From assembly GCA_902608175.1 (NCBI GenBank), contig CACLNC010000004.1, positions 1-43,366 on the forward strand: a stretch of DNA of 43,366 nucleotides, read 5' to 3'. A program made the position numbers and the translations under genes. The notes beneath the pieces were generated by a model that saw only the letters and a program-made list of their open reading frames with translations, ran no database searches and was not told the DNA's origin. This stretch comes from an uncultured marine group I thaumarchaeote (lineage in GTDB: Archaea > Thermoproteota > Nitrososphaeria > Nitrososphaerales > Nitrosopumilaceae). Below, piece after piece: positions 8,542-17,651 of this stretch. Within the stretch, counting starts at the first letter, position 1. Each line of letters starts with the position of its first letter.

Positions 8542-9006
8542 ATGAGTCTTTCAAGAAGCTTGATATTTGAGAAATTTAATACTATAGAAATGGTAGAGAT
8601 TAATTCCCCATCGTCACTAGAAAGTTTCCGCCGTTTCATATTTGCGAGTACTTGTAGTTCTTATGCCCCAAGAAGTTATTTGGAGGACTCGGAAGTTTTT
8701 CCTGAAAGAGAAGAAAAATTAGGATCTATTTATGTAGAAGCAGCCGATAAGATGACACTGAAAAAAATTCGTGAGATTACTTTTGTAAATGCAAAAGATG
8801 TGTTAGGAATAATTTATTCTTCTAAAAGTGGTAACACTTCATTGAAATGGCGTCAAATAAGACGAAATTCTGGAAAAGTAACTGGTGAAGCATCAAGTAA
8901 TTCATTAGTAAATCTTGCTGAAGGTGGTGTAATTACACTTGATTGGGTTGATAATTATGTAAAGAAAAAGGCAGAAGAAAATCAATCAAATGAAATTGCA
9001 GAATAA
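8542..9006 (+). CDS. Conserved-looking hypothetical protein upstream of pelota
   Basis: ORF with ATG at 8542 (track start 8536 is TTG); 33 nt upstream of pelA on the same strand; no family recognised. Confidence 0.7.
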   Translation: MSLSRSLIFEKFNTIEMVEINSPSSLESFRRFIFASTCSSYAPRSYLEDSEVFPEREEKLGSIYVEAADKMTLKKIREITFVNAKDVLGIIYSSKSGNTSLKWRQIRRNSGKVTGEASSNSLVNLAEGGVITLDWVDNYVKKKAEENQSNEIAE

Positions 9007-9039
9007 ACTTTTCTCTTTAAACTATAAAAGAAAATCATA

Positions 9040-10092
9040 ATGATTACAAAAACGCTTGATGAGAATACCATTTCATTCATTCCTGAAGAATCTGATGATT
9101 TGATAATTCTTCGTAGAATAATTAAGAAAGATGATAAAATTGTTGGTGAGACTACTAGAGTTATTAAACAAGACAAAGATTTTTCTAGGCCAGATAAGGG
9201 CGAAAGAATCAAAATTAGACTTGCGATATCAGTTGAAAAAATTTCATTAGATAATGTTCTAGATCGAATCAGGGTTGGTGGAACAATTACTGAATCAAAT
9301 AATGAAGCTGTCCCACATGGATCACATCATTCATTTATTATTAAAATGGATCATCCATTTAATCTTGTAAAGAAAAAATGGTCACCAATAGAAAAGAAAC
9401 TTGCAAAAACTAAAGGTGATAGTGACACATTCATTCTGATTGCTATAGATACTAGTGATTGTGGAATAGCAAAACTAAGAGGAACCCATCTTCATGTTTT
9501 ACCAAATATTTATTCTGGTTCTAGTGGAAAAAGATACAAAACAAACTTCAAAATTGATAATTTCTTCAATGGTGTTGTAAATGCAGTTTCAGCTATAGCA
9601 CAAAATGGTAATTTGATTATAATTTTTGGTCCTGGTGAAACAAAAAAGAAATTTACTAACTTCCTTTCAAAATCTATAGTAGGACAAAAATCTAAAACTA
9701 AGACTATAGATGGAATTGATTCTAGTGGAGAAGATGGTATACATATATTTACAAAATCAGAAAGTATGAAGGAAATTATATCTGATAGTAAAATAGCAAA
9801 AGTTTCTAGAATAATTGATCAAGTAATGTTTCTTGCAAATAAAAAAAGTAGAAAATTTTCAATGGGATTAGAAGAAACTAGAAAAGCCAATGAATTTGGT
9901 GCTATCGAATCAGTGGTTTTTTCAGAAAAAGTTATTCAGGATTTTGATGAACAAGAAATAATTGATTTTCTTAATGATATCGAGTCAAAAGGTGGTCAAG
10001 TTTACAGTGTTGACAGTAGTACAGATATTGGATTACGAGTTTCTGGACTAGGTGGAATTATATCTATTCTTAGATTTGCAGTAGAAGGTTAG
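9040..10092 (+). CDS. pelA: mRNA surveillance protein Pelota
   Basis: TTRVIKQDKDFSRPDKGERIKIRLAISVEKISLDNVLDRIRVGGTI...VPHGSHHSF; C-terminal SGLGGIISILRF. Confidence 0.93.
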   Translation: MITKTLDENTISFIPEESDDLIILRRIIKKDDKIVGETTRVIKQDKDFSRPDKGERIKIRLAISVEKISLDNVLDRIRVGGTITESNNEAVPHGSHHSFIIKMDHPFNLVKKKWSPIEKKLAKTKGDSDTFILIAIDTSDCGIAKLRGTHLHVLPNIYSGSSGKRYKTNFKIDNFFNGVVNAVSAIAQNGNLIIIFGPGETKKKFTNFLSKSIVGQKSKTKTIDGIDSSGEDGIHIFTKSESMKEIISDSKIAKVSRIIDQVMFLANKKSRKFSMGLEETRKANEFGAIESVVFSEKVIQDFDEQEIIDFLNDIESKGGQVYSVDSSTDIGLRVSGLGGIISILRFAVEG

Positions 10093-10400
10093 AGTGTAGA
10101 GTCTACAAGCCATTTTAGATATGTCTGATTAATTGATTTAATATCAATTTCAGCAATCTCTGGTATGTCGTAAGGATGTAATTTCTTAATTTCTTGTTTT
10201 AGAATTGATTGATTTGTTTTCGTAGTTTTAAAAAATGCTAAATATTCTGATTGATTTTCAACTTTGCCTTTCCAAGAGTAAATTGATGAAATCTTTGTTA
10301 TATTCACGCAAGCTGCAAATTTTTTCTTTACAACATGATTTGCAATTTTTGAAATTGATTTTTTGTCTGGAAAAGTAGAAATTATCATAATTGATGTCAT
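10089..10400 (-). CDS. cutA: CutA1-like divalent ion tolerance protein
   Basis: IISTFPDKKSISKIANHVVKKKFAACVNI...SIYSWKGKVENQSEYLAFFKT...HPYDIPEI. Confidence 0.93.
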   Translation of the reverse strand: MTSIMIISTFPDKKSISKIANHVVKKKFAACVNITKISSIYSWKGKVENQSEYLAFFKTTKTNQSILKQEIKKLHPYDIPEIAEIDIKSINQTYLKWLVDSTL

Positions 10401-10440
10401 AGTAACCGATAAATGTAGATATTAAAAAAATTATCAATTA

Positions 10441-11643
10441 ATGGAACTAGATTTTCTGTCACAAAATGCAATAATTTACGTGTTGATGGCGTGGGTAGTA
10501 ATCTTTGTTACCGCAAAAGCACTCAAACTAGAAAAATATGGTTTCACAATAAAACCATATAGTCTAACTTACAAAAACTACAAGGTACAATCTGCATTAA
10601 CAAAAATGCTTGGAAGGACAAGACGTGGAATTCGAGTTTTTGCTGATGTTAGTGTTATTGCAGGGTTTTTAATGATGGGATTTGCATTCTGGTTTCTATT
10701 AAATAATATTTTTAATTATTTCCAAGAACCCGCGGAGTTTGCGGAACTTACAGTATTGATTCCAGGTGTAACCCTAACATCTGCTTCTGCTATTCTTTAC
10801 TTTCTGCTATCTATTCCAATTGTTCTAGTAGTTCATGAAGGTGCACATGGAATAGTTGCAACACTTGAAAAAATTAAGATCAAAACTGGGGGATTTGCAA
10901 TTTTTATTGCAATGTTTGCTGGATTTGTTGAACCAGATGAAGAAGAATTTGATAATGCAAAAAAAGTTTCAAGACTTAGAGTCATTGGAGCAGGTGCTAC
11001 AGCAAATGTAATTTTTGCACTTGCACTTGGTGTAATATTACTAACTAATCCACTTTTTGCAATGATTCTACCAGAACCAATGTTAGGTTGGTTCTATGAA
11101 TCACCTGAAGGGGTTTTAGTTTTGTCTGTAATTGAAGGTGGTGGAGCAGAAAAAGCTGGTATAAAAGAGAATGATATTATCACAAAAATAAACGGTGTTG
11201 AAATCATTACTCCGATGGATTTTCTAAAAGTTGATTTGAGTCCGGGTGATACTGCGACTGTTAATGTACTTAGAGATACTCAATCACTTGAATTTTCTGT
11301 GGTAATTATGCCATCACCAGATGATCCTGAACGAGGTCTTGTTGGAATAATGAGAGATAATAACTTGGCATTCAAACCAATATACAATTTCATTGAATGG
11401 AATAATTTTCAACTCTCAATGTTTTTACTTTGGTTATGGATGATCTCATTTTTTATTGGAATTATCAACATGTTGCCACTACCAATACTTGATGGTGGAA
11501 AATTTATTCATACATTAATTGATAAGAAAATGTCTGAAAAATCTGTTAATGGAACAATGTGGGCAATTTACATATTCACATTTGTGTTATTTGGACTAAA
11601 TATTGGATTATCATACATGAAATCTGGTTGGTTCACGATTTAA
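10441..11643 (+). CDS. Site-2 protease family membrane zinc metalloprotease with PDZ domain
   Basis: HEGAHG zinc motif, PDZ-like VIEGGGAEKAGIKENDIITKINGVEI, NMLPLPILDGGK motif, multiple hydrophobic segments. Confidence 0.93.
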   Translation: MELDFLSQNAIIYVLMAWVVIFVTAKALKLEKYGFTIKPYSLTYKNYKVQSALTKMLGRTRRGIRVFADVSVIAGFLMMGFAFWFLLNNIFNYFQEPAEFAELTVLIPGVTLTSASAILYFLLSIPIVLVVHEGAHGIVATLEKIKIKTGGFAIFIAMFAGFVEPDEEEFDNAKKVSRLRVIGAGATANVIFALALGVILLTNPLFAMILPEPMLGWFYESPEGVLVLSVIEGGGAEKAGIKENDIITKINGVEIITPMDFLKVDLSPGDTATVNVLRDTQSLEFSVVIMPSPDDPERGLVGIMRDNNLAFKPIYNFIEWNNFQLSMFLLWLWMISFFIGIINMLPLPILDGGKFIHTLIDKKMSEKSVNGTMWAIYIFTFVLFGLNIGLSYMKSGWFTI

Positions 11644-11681
11644 ACAAATAAGATATTAAACAATTAGAATTTAAAAAAATC

Positions 11682-12596
11682 ATGAAATGTGATAGATGCG
11701 AAAACGAATCTGCCTATTCAAGAAAATATTCTGGAGAAAGTCTATGTTCTGAGTGTTTTTCAAACTCAATTCTACGAAAGACTGCAAAAACAATTTCAAA
11801 ATATAATATGATAAAAAATGGTGAATTAGTTTGTGTAGGTGTTTCAGGTGGAAAAGATTCTCTTGCTTTATTGGATATTTTGAAAAAGATGTCAGATACT
11901 CATAATTTTGAAATTGTTGCAGTAACCATTGATGAAGGAATACCTGGTTATAGAGATGAAGCACTAGAAATTGTAACAGAATTTTGTAAAAAATTAGATG
12001 TAAAACTAAAGATCTATTCGTACAAAAATCTGTTTGATCTAACCTTAGAAGAATCACTGGAAATGAGAGAAGACGAAAAAACATCATCATGTGCAATTTG
12101 TGGTACATTTAGACGAAGAGCACTTGATCATGCAGCAGAAGAAATTGGTGCAGATGTAATTGCTACTGGACATAATCTTGATGATGGAATTCAAACATTT
12201 CTAATAAACACACTATCTGGTGATACAAACAAAATAGGTTGGATGAACCCAGAAAAAAATTCAATGAAAATTCGCAAAATTAAACCATTTTCTGCAATCT
12301 ATGAATCAGAAATTGTTTTTTATGCATTTACTAATAATTTACCTTTTCAATCAGAACCATGTCCACACATGAATGAAGCAATAAGAACAGAAATTCGTGA
12401 ATTCTTTAATTCATTAGAGGAAAAACATGTTGGAATAAAAAATAATATGCATAATTCAGTCTTGAAAATTTCGCAAATCATGAATGAGTCTTCAGATAAG
12501 GAAAAACGAATTTGTGAGAAATGTGGGAATGAGTGTAGTGGAAAAACGTGCTCAGTATGTAATATGATTACAAACCTAAAGAAAGAAAGATCCTAA
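11682..12596 (+). CDS. TtuA/Ncs6 (CTU1)-type tRNA 2-thiolation protein
   Basis: N-terminal CxxC zinc motif, PP-loop VSGGKDSLALLDIL, SSCAICGTFRRRAL, ATGHNLDD, C-terminal CxxC zinc motif. Confidence 0.9.
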   Translation: MKCDRCENESAYSRKYSGESLCSECFSNSILRKTAKTISKYNMIKNGELVCVGVSGGKDSLALLDILKKMSDTHNFEIVAVTIDEGIPGYRDEALEIVTEFCKKLDVKLKIYSYKNLFDLTLEESLEMREDEKTSSCAICGTFRRRALDHAAEEIGADVIATGHNLDDGIQTFLINTLSGDTNKIGWMNPEKNSMKIRKIKPFSAIYESEIVFYAFTNNLPFQSEPCPHMNEAIRTEIREFFNSLEEKHVGIKNNMHNSVLKISQIMNESSDKEKRICEKCGNECSGKTCSVCNMITNLKKERS

Positions 12597-12628
12597 TTCA
12601 AATATAACATTCCATCCTAAGTAAGATT

Positions 12629-12942
12629 GTAGTAGGGAGGACCCAGGGTGCCAGCCGTGCCCTATTCTGAAACCGGCTATATGCAGAGGTCAGTAACTGT
12701 TGGGAAAATCTCTAGAAAGATAGTTCCCGCTTGGTGTATGGAAATGAACCCACGCCGAGGCGGGTGGTTGCAGGACAAGGATTATCCGAAGGGATAACTC
12801 CTAAGACCGAACCGCTGAAAGGGATGAGGTCCGGGAGGGAGCAATCCTAAGGTGGAACATCCACGCTTCCTCGTCAACGTGGCGGATCTTGTACGTCTTG
12901 AAAGGGGCTATCAGTCTAGACTGGAACTAGCAGATCTACTAC
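12629..12942 (+). ncRNA. Archaeal signal recognition particle 7S RNA
   Basis: High-GC island in AT-rich context; terminal complementarity GTAGTAG (12629-12635) with CTACTAC (12936-12942); helix-8-like GGTCCGGGAGGGAGCAATCCTAAGG; followed by T-rich tatatttt. Confidence 0.9.
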
Positions 12943-12961
12943 ACTATATTTTAAAAATATT

Positions 12962-13243
12962 TTATTCGTATAAGACATCAAAGCTTGAAAATGATCCTGT
13001 TGGTTCTTCGGTTTTAACTTCAACTGACTCAACACGTGAGTTTGCAGGTCCACTATAACACCAATCAATTAGAATGTTAACGTTATCATCATCTCCTTCT
13101 AAAACTGCCTCAACTCTACCATCATTGAGATTTCGTACATAACCATATACAGAATTTTTTATTGAAGTAACTTTCATTGCCTGTCTAAAAAAAACTCCCT
13201 GAACTTTTCCACTAATCAAAATATGTACACGTGTCACGGACAT
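12962..13243 (-). CDS. acyP: Acylphosphatase
   Basis: VHILISGKVQGVFFRQAMK...GYVRNLNDGRVEAVLEGD. Confidence 0.95.
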   Translation of the reverse strand: MSVTRVHILISGKVQGVFFRQAMKVTSIKNSVYGYVRNLNDGRVEAVLEGDDDNVNILIDWCYSGPANSRVESVEVKTEEPTGSFSSFDVLYE

Positions 13244-13285
13244 AAAATAACTAAAAGATTATCATTAATCAGTTTTGATAATTGA

Positions 13286-14029
13286 TTATTTCTTATACGA
13301 TTTTCTCTCTTTAATTCTTGCTCTTCCAGTTTTTCTAGCAGCAATACTTCCAACTTTTGCTCCAGGTGGAGCATTTCTAGAAACAGTAGAACTTTGACCA
13401 ACATGTTGATGTCGTCCACCACCGTGTGGGTGAACATATGCAGCTTGAGCAACACCACGTACAATTGGATATTTGTGTCCACGTGATTTGAACTTTCTCC
13501 ATTTAACACCGGCGCGCATAAAAGGTCTATCTCTAACACCGCCACCAGCAAGTGTACCAATCATTGCTCTATTTTTTGGATTTAATTTTGTAAATTTACC
13601 AGATCTTAGTTTAATAACAACACCATCATCTTCATGTGAAAATACAGTTGCGCTTGTTCCCGCTGATTTAATAAATGAACCACCATCACCAAATTGTTTC
13701 TCTATATTACAAACAGTTGTTCCATCTGGGATATTTTGAATGCTAGTAACATTTCCCTCCGAAATTTCAGAGTCTAGACCAAATGAAATCTTTGAACCAA
13801 CTTTGGTCCCTAATACAGCTGGTATCAATGAGATTTTGCCATTCCCAAATCTGACTTTGGATAATGGGACGTCACGACCACTTTCATGAACTAGATCAAT
13901 AATATCTCCTTGTTGGTTTTCAGATAGATCAAAACTTGGATATTTTGCAGGCGCACGCTTATGTGTAACAGCAGCTCTAAATTGCATGCCTCCACGGCCA
14001 CGTCTTCTTACTAGTGGTCTTTTACCCAA
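13286..14029 (-). CDS. rpl2: 50S ribosomal protein L2 (uL2)
   Basis: MGKRPLVRRRGRGGMQFRA; GTLAGGGVRDRPFMRAGVKW; AYVHPHGGGRHQHVG; TTG start. Confidence 0.96.
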   Translation of the reverse strand: MGKRPLVRRRGRGGMQFRAAVTHKRAPAKYPSFDLSENQQGDIIDLVHESGRDVPLSKVRFGNGKISLIPAVLGTKVGSKISFGLDSEISEGNVTSIQNIPDGTTVCNIEKQFGDGGSFIKSAGTSATVFSHEDDGVVIKLRSGKFTKLNPKNRAMIGTLAGGGVRDRPFMRAGVKWRKFKSRGHKYPIVRGVAQAAYVHPHGGGRHQHVGQSSTVSRNAPPGAKVGSIAARKTGRARIKERKSYKK

Positions 14030-14045
14030 TGTACTGATTCGAGCC

Positions 14046-14061
14046 TAAAATCATGATTTTA
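14046..14061. promoter_or_regulatory. 16-bp perfect palindrome TAAAATCATGATTTTA between divergent rpl2 and cdc48
   Basis: Perfect inverted repeat in the 108-bp divergent intergenic region. Confidence 0.4.
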
Positions 14062-14137
14062 AGCTTGTGATTAAGAAAATTCAGATCATAATAATAATAC
14101 GCTAAATATATAAAAAAAGAATAAGACAAGATATGAT

Positions 14138-16333
14138 ATGAGTGAAAATGGGCTTACACTAAAGGTTCTTGAAGCATATACAAGAGATGTAGGAAGGGGC
14201 GTCGCTAGAATTGATTATGACTCCATGGATACACTTAACGCATCTACTGGTGATGTAATCGAACTAAAAGGAAAAAGAAGAACTGTTGCAAAATGTCTTC
14301 CACTTTATCCATCCGATGAAGGAAAAGGAATCATCAGGATTGATGGACTTGGAAGAAACAATGCTGGAATTGCAATTGGTGATACCATTACGGTTAGAAA
14401 AATTAAAGCGGTTGCAGGAGAAAAAATCACTGTTGCTCCATTAGAAGCAATACCACCAATTGATGAAAGATATCTTGCTGATGCATTAGAGAGTGTTCCA
14501 TTAATTAAAGGTGATAATGTTATGGTACCTTACTTTGGAGGTAGATTAACATTTCAAGTAATTGGTGTAACACCAGCTGCTGATGCTGTACTTGTAACAC
14601 AAAAAACAACATTCAACATTGCAGAAAAAGGTGAAACGTTAAGAGGTGTCCCACAAGTAACATACGAAGATATCGGTGGTATTAGAGATGAAATTAAAAA
14701 AGTAAGAGAGATGATAGAGCTTCCACTTAGACATCCAGAAATATTTGAAAAATTAGGAATTGAAGCGCCTAAAGGAGTTTTGTTATACGGTCCACCAGGA
14801 ACTGGAAAAACTTTGTTGGCAAAAGCTGTTGCAAATGAAAGTAATGCTCACTTTATCAGTATTTCAGGTCCAGAAATCATGAGTAAGTTTTATGGTGAAA
14901 GTGAAGCACGGTTAAGAGAAATTTTCAAGGAAGCTAGAGAAAAGGCACCTTCAATAATTTTTGTTGATGAAATTGACTCTATAGCACCAAAACGTGAAGA
15001 AGTGACTGGTGAAGTTGAGCGTAGAGTAGTTTCCCAAATGTTATCATTAATGGATGGATTAGAAGCAAGGGGAAAAGTAATTGTAATTGCTGCTACAAAT
15101 AGACCAAATGCAATTGATCCAGCTCTACGAAGACCTGGAAGATTTGATAGAGAAATTGAGATTAAAGTTCCAGACAAAAAGGGAAGAAAGGAGATTTTGT
15201 TAATTCATTCAAGAAACATGCCTTTGGTAGATGAAGGTTCTGAGGCTGTTAACATAGATAAAATTTCAGCAGTAAGTCATGGATATGTTGGTGCAGACTT
15301 GGAATATCTGTGTAAAGAAGCAGCAATGAAATGTTTGCGTAGACTATTACCAGAACTTAACCTTGAAGAAGAAAAACTTCCTCCTGAAACTTTAGATAAA
15401 CTTGTAGTAACTAATGATGATTTTACAAAAGCCCTAGTTGAAGTAACACCATCAGGAATGAGAGAAGTATTCATTGAAAACCCAGATGTACACTGGGACC
15501 AAATAGGTGGATTACCTACTGTTAAACGTGAATTACAAGAGGCTGTTGAGTGGCCAATGAAATATCCTGGATTATATGATAAATTGGGTCATAAAATGCC
15601 TAGAGGAATTTTATTGCACGGTCCTAGTGGTACAGGAAAAACTCTGATGGCAAAAGCTGTTGCAACTGAAAGTGAAGCAAACTTTGTCTCAGTAAGAGGT
15701 CCAGAACTTTTGTCAAAATGGGTTGGTGAATCAGAAAGAGGAATTAGAGAAATTTTCAAAAGAGCTAGGCAATCAGCCCCATGTGTAATCTTCTTTGATG
15801 AGATTGATTCTATAGCACCGATCAGGGGTGGAGGAACAGAATCTGCAGTAACAGAGAGAGTAGTAAGCCAGCTTTTGACTGAATTAGATGGAATGGAAAA
15901 TATGCGTGGTGTCATAGTCCTTGCTGCAACAAATAGAGCTGATATGATAGACCCAGCACTATTAAGACCTGGAAGATTTGATAAAATTATACAAATTCCA
16001 ATGCCAGATAAAGAAAGCAGACTACAGATTTTGAAAATTAATTCAGAAGATATTCCATTAGCTGATCAAAATGGTCCAGAAAAGATAGATTACGATAAAC
16101 TTGCAGAGATGACTGATGGATTAAGTGGTGCAGATGTTGCTGCAATCTCTAATACAGCAGTTTCACTAGTTGTCCACGAACATCTTGATAAAGAGCCTGA
16201 TGTAAAAGAGGTAGAAAAGAAAGCTGCAACTGCCAAAGTGACAATGAAACACTTTGAAGATGCCGTAAAGAAGGTTCGTGAGCAGAAAGATCTAAAGATT
16301 GGTGAAAAACTAGTCGCATCTTACTACAGGTAG
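14138..16333 (+). CDS. CDC48/VCP-type AAA ATPase
   Basis: Two AAA modules: [18 protein letters not shown]...[12 protein letters not shown] and [18 protein letters not shown]...[10 protein letters not shown]; double-psi barrel N-domain. Confidence 0.97.
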   Translation: MSENGLTLKVLEAYTRDVGRGVARIDYDSMDTLNASTGDVIELKGKRRTVAKCLPLYPSDEGKGIIRIDGLGRNNAGIAIGDTITVRKIKAVAGEKITVAPLEAIPPIDERYLADALESVPLIKGDNVMVPYFGGRLTFQVIGVTPAADAVLVTQKTTFNIAEKGETLRGVPQVTYEDIGGIRDEIKKVREMIELPLRHPEIFEKLGIEAPKGVLLYGPPGTGKTLLAKAVANESNAHFISISGPEIMSKFYGESEARLREIFKEAREKAPSIIFVDEIDSIAPKREEVTGEVERRVVSQMLSLMDGLEARGKVIVIAATNRPNAIDPALRRPGRFDREIEIKVPDKKGRKEILLIHSRNMPLVDEGSEAVNIDKISAVSHGYVGADLEYLCKEAAMKCLRRLLPELNLEEEKLPPETLDKLVVTNDDFTKALVEVTPSGMREVFIENPDVHWDQIGGLPTVKRELQEAVEWPMKYPGLYDKLGHKMPRGILLHGPSGTGKTLMAKAVATESEANFVSVRGPELLSKWVGESERGIREIFKRARQSAPCVIFFDEIDSIAPIRGGGTESAVTERVVSQLLTELDGMENMRGVIVLAATNRADMIDPALLRPGRFDKIIQIPMPDKESRLQILKINSEDIPLADQNGPEKIDYDKLAEMTDGLSGADVAAISNTAVSLVVHEHLDKEPDVKEVEKKAATAKVTMKHFEDAVKKVREQKDLKIGEKLVASYYR

Positions 16334-16365
16334 TTTTAATAAAATAACTACTCTAAATTACCTAA

Positions 16366-17649
16366 ATGTCTGAATTTAGAGGATATTCTGGAAAATCATT
16401 ATCATTACTTAAGGAAAATAATGCCAAAGTTGGTGACTCTATCAAAATAACGTCAGATTTGACTTATACTGGAATATTAATGCCAAGATACGAATCTGGA
16501 GATGATTCACATATAATTCTCAAATTAAAAAGTGGCTATAACGTTGGCATAAACATCAATGAGATTCAAAAGATTGAAGTCATTCCAAGTCAAGAAATTA
16601 AATCTGAACATGTAGAAAAACAAAAAGAAAATCTATCACTACCAAAAATATTACTTATTTCTACAGGCGGAACAATTGCAAGTAAAGTTGACTATCGCAC
16701 AGGTGCAGTTACTCCAGCATTAAGTGCATCTGAATTAAATGAGGCTGTACCAGAACTTGCAAAAATTGCAAACATTGATTCTGAAGTTTTATTTTCTGAA
16801 TATTCTGAAAATTTGCAGCCAGAACATTGGTTAAAGATTGCAGAAAAACTTGATTCAATTTCTAATTCAGATTATGCAGGAATAATAATTGCTCATGGAA
16901 CTGACACAATGCATTATACGTCATCTTTTCTATCCTTTGCCTTATCAGGATTTCCTGTTCCTATTGCATTAGTTGGTTCACAGAGATCATCTGACAGACC
17001 ATCATCCGATGCAGCACTAAACTTGATTGCTGCTACAAAATTTCTTACAGAATCTAATGTGAAAGGTATTTTCGTTGTTATGCATAACAATGCTAGTGAT
17101 GAAACTGTAGTTTGCCATAAAGGAACACGTGTTAGAAAAAATCATACAAGTAAACGTGGTGCATTTGAAACTATGGGTGATGATCCAGCTTTTATAATAA
17201 CTGAAAATAAAATTAAAAAAAATATGGGTGATGATTTTTTCAAAAATACAAAATATGAACCAAAATTAAGACTTGATACAAAAGTTTCATTGGTAAAATA
17301 TCATCCAGGATATGATCCTAAGCAGGTTGAAAATTTAACTAAATTGGGTTTTAAAGCAATCATTTTTGAAGGTACAGGACTAGGCCATGTTGGAAAAACA
17401 ATGTATAATGTAATTAAAGATGCAAAGAAACAAGGAATATTTCTAGGGATGACGTCTCAATGTTTAGATGGTAGTGTTAGAATGACAGTTTATGACAGTG
17501 GTCGTGATCTTTTAGACCTTGGAATTATTCCACTTGAAAATATGATCTCAGAAACAGCATTAGTAAAAGCAATGTGGAGTTTAGGGAATTCAAGTAATAT
17601 TGAAGAAATGCAGGCGTTAATGCTGAAAAATATTGCTTCGGAGTTTTAA
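16366..17649 (+). CDS. gatD: Glu-tRNA(Gln) amidotransferase subunit D
   Basis: Asparaginase-like STGGTIASKVDYRTGAVTPALSASEL, AHGTDTMHYTSSFLSFAL; followed 2 nt later by gatE. Confidence 0.96.
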   Translation: MSEFRGYSGKSLSLLKENNAKVGDSIKITSDLTYTGILMPRYESGDDSHIILKLKSGYNVGININEIQKIEVIPSQEIKSEHVEKQKENLSLPKILLISTGGTIASKVDYRTGAVTPALSASELNEAVPELAKIANIDSEVLFSEYSENLQPEHWLKIAEKLDSISNSDYAGIIIAHGTDTMHYTSSFLSFALSGFPVPIALVGSQRSSDRPSSDAALNLIAATKFLTESNVKGIFVVMHNNASDETVVCHKGTRVRKNHTSKRGAFETMGDDPAFIITENKIKKNMGDDFFKNTKYEPKLRLDTKVSLVKYHPGYDPKQVENLTKLGFKAIIFEGTGLGHVGKTMYNVIKDAKKQGIFLGMTSQCLDGSVRMTVYDSGRDLLDLGIIPLENMISETALVKAMWSLGNSSNIEEMQALMLKNIASEF

Positions 17650-17651
17650 TT

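Noticed and set aside
11680-12108. 142-aa ORF antisense to the tRNA thiolation gene
   Set aside because: Leu/His/Phe-rich shadow frame of a confident CDS.
12852-13058. 68-aa ORF on plus strand
   Set aside because: Spans the 3' part of SRP RNA and antisense acylphosphatase; not a plausible protein.
13258-13282. ATTATCA...TGATAAT inverted repeat between rpl2 and acyP
   Set aside because: Only 7 bp in AT-rich sequence; likely by chance.
13234-13560. 108-aa ORF overlapping rpl2 in another frame
   Set aside because: Shadow of rpl2; no family motifs.
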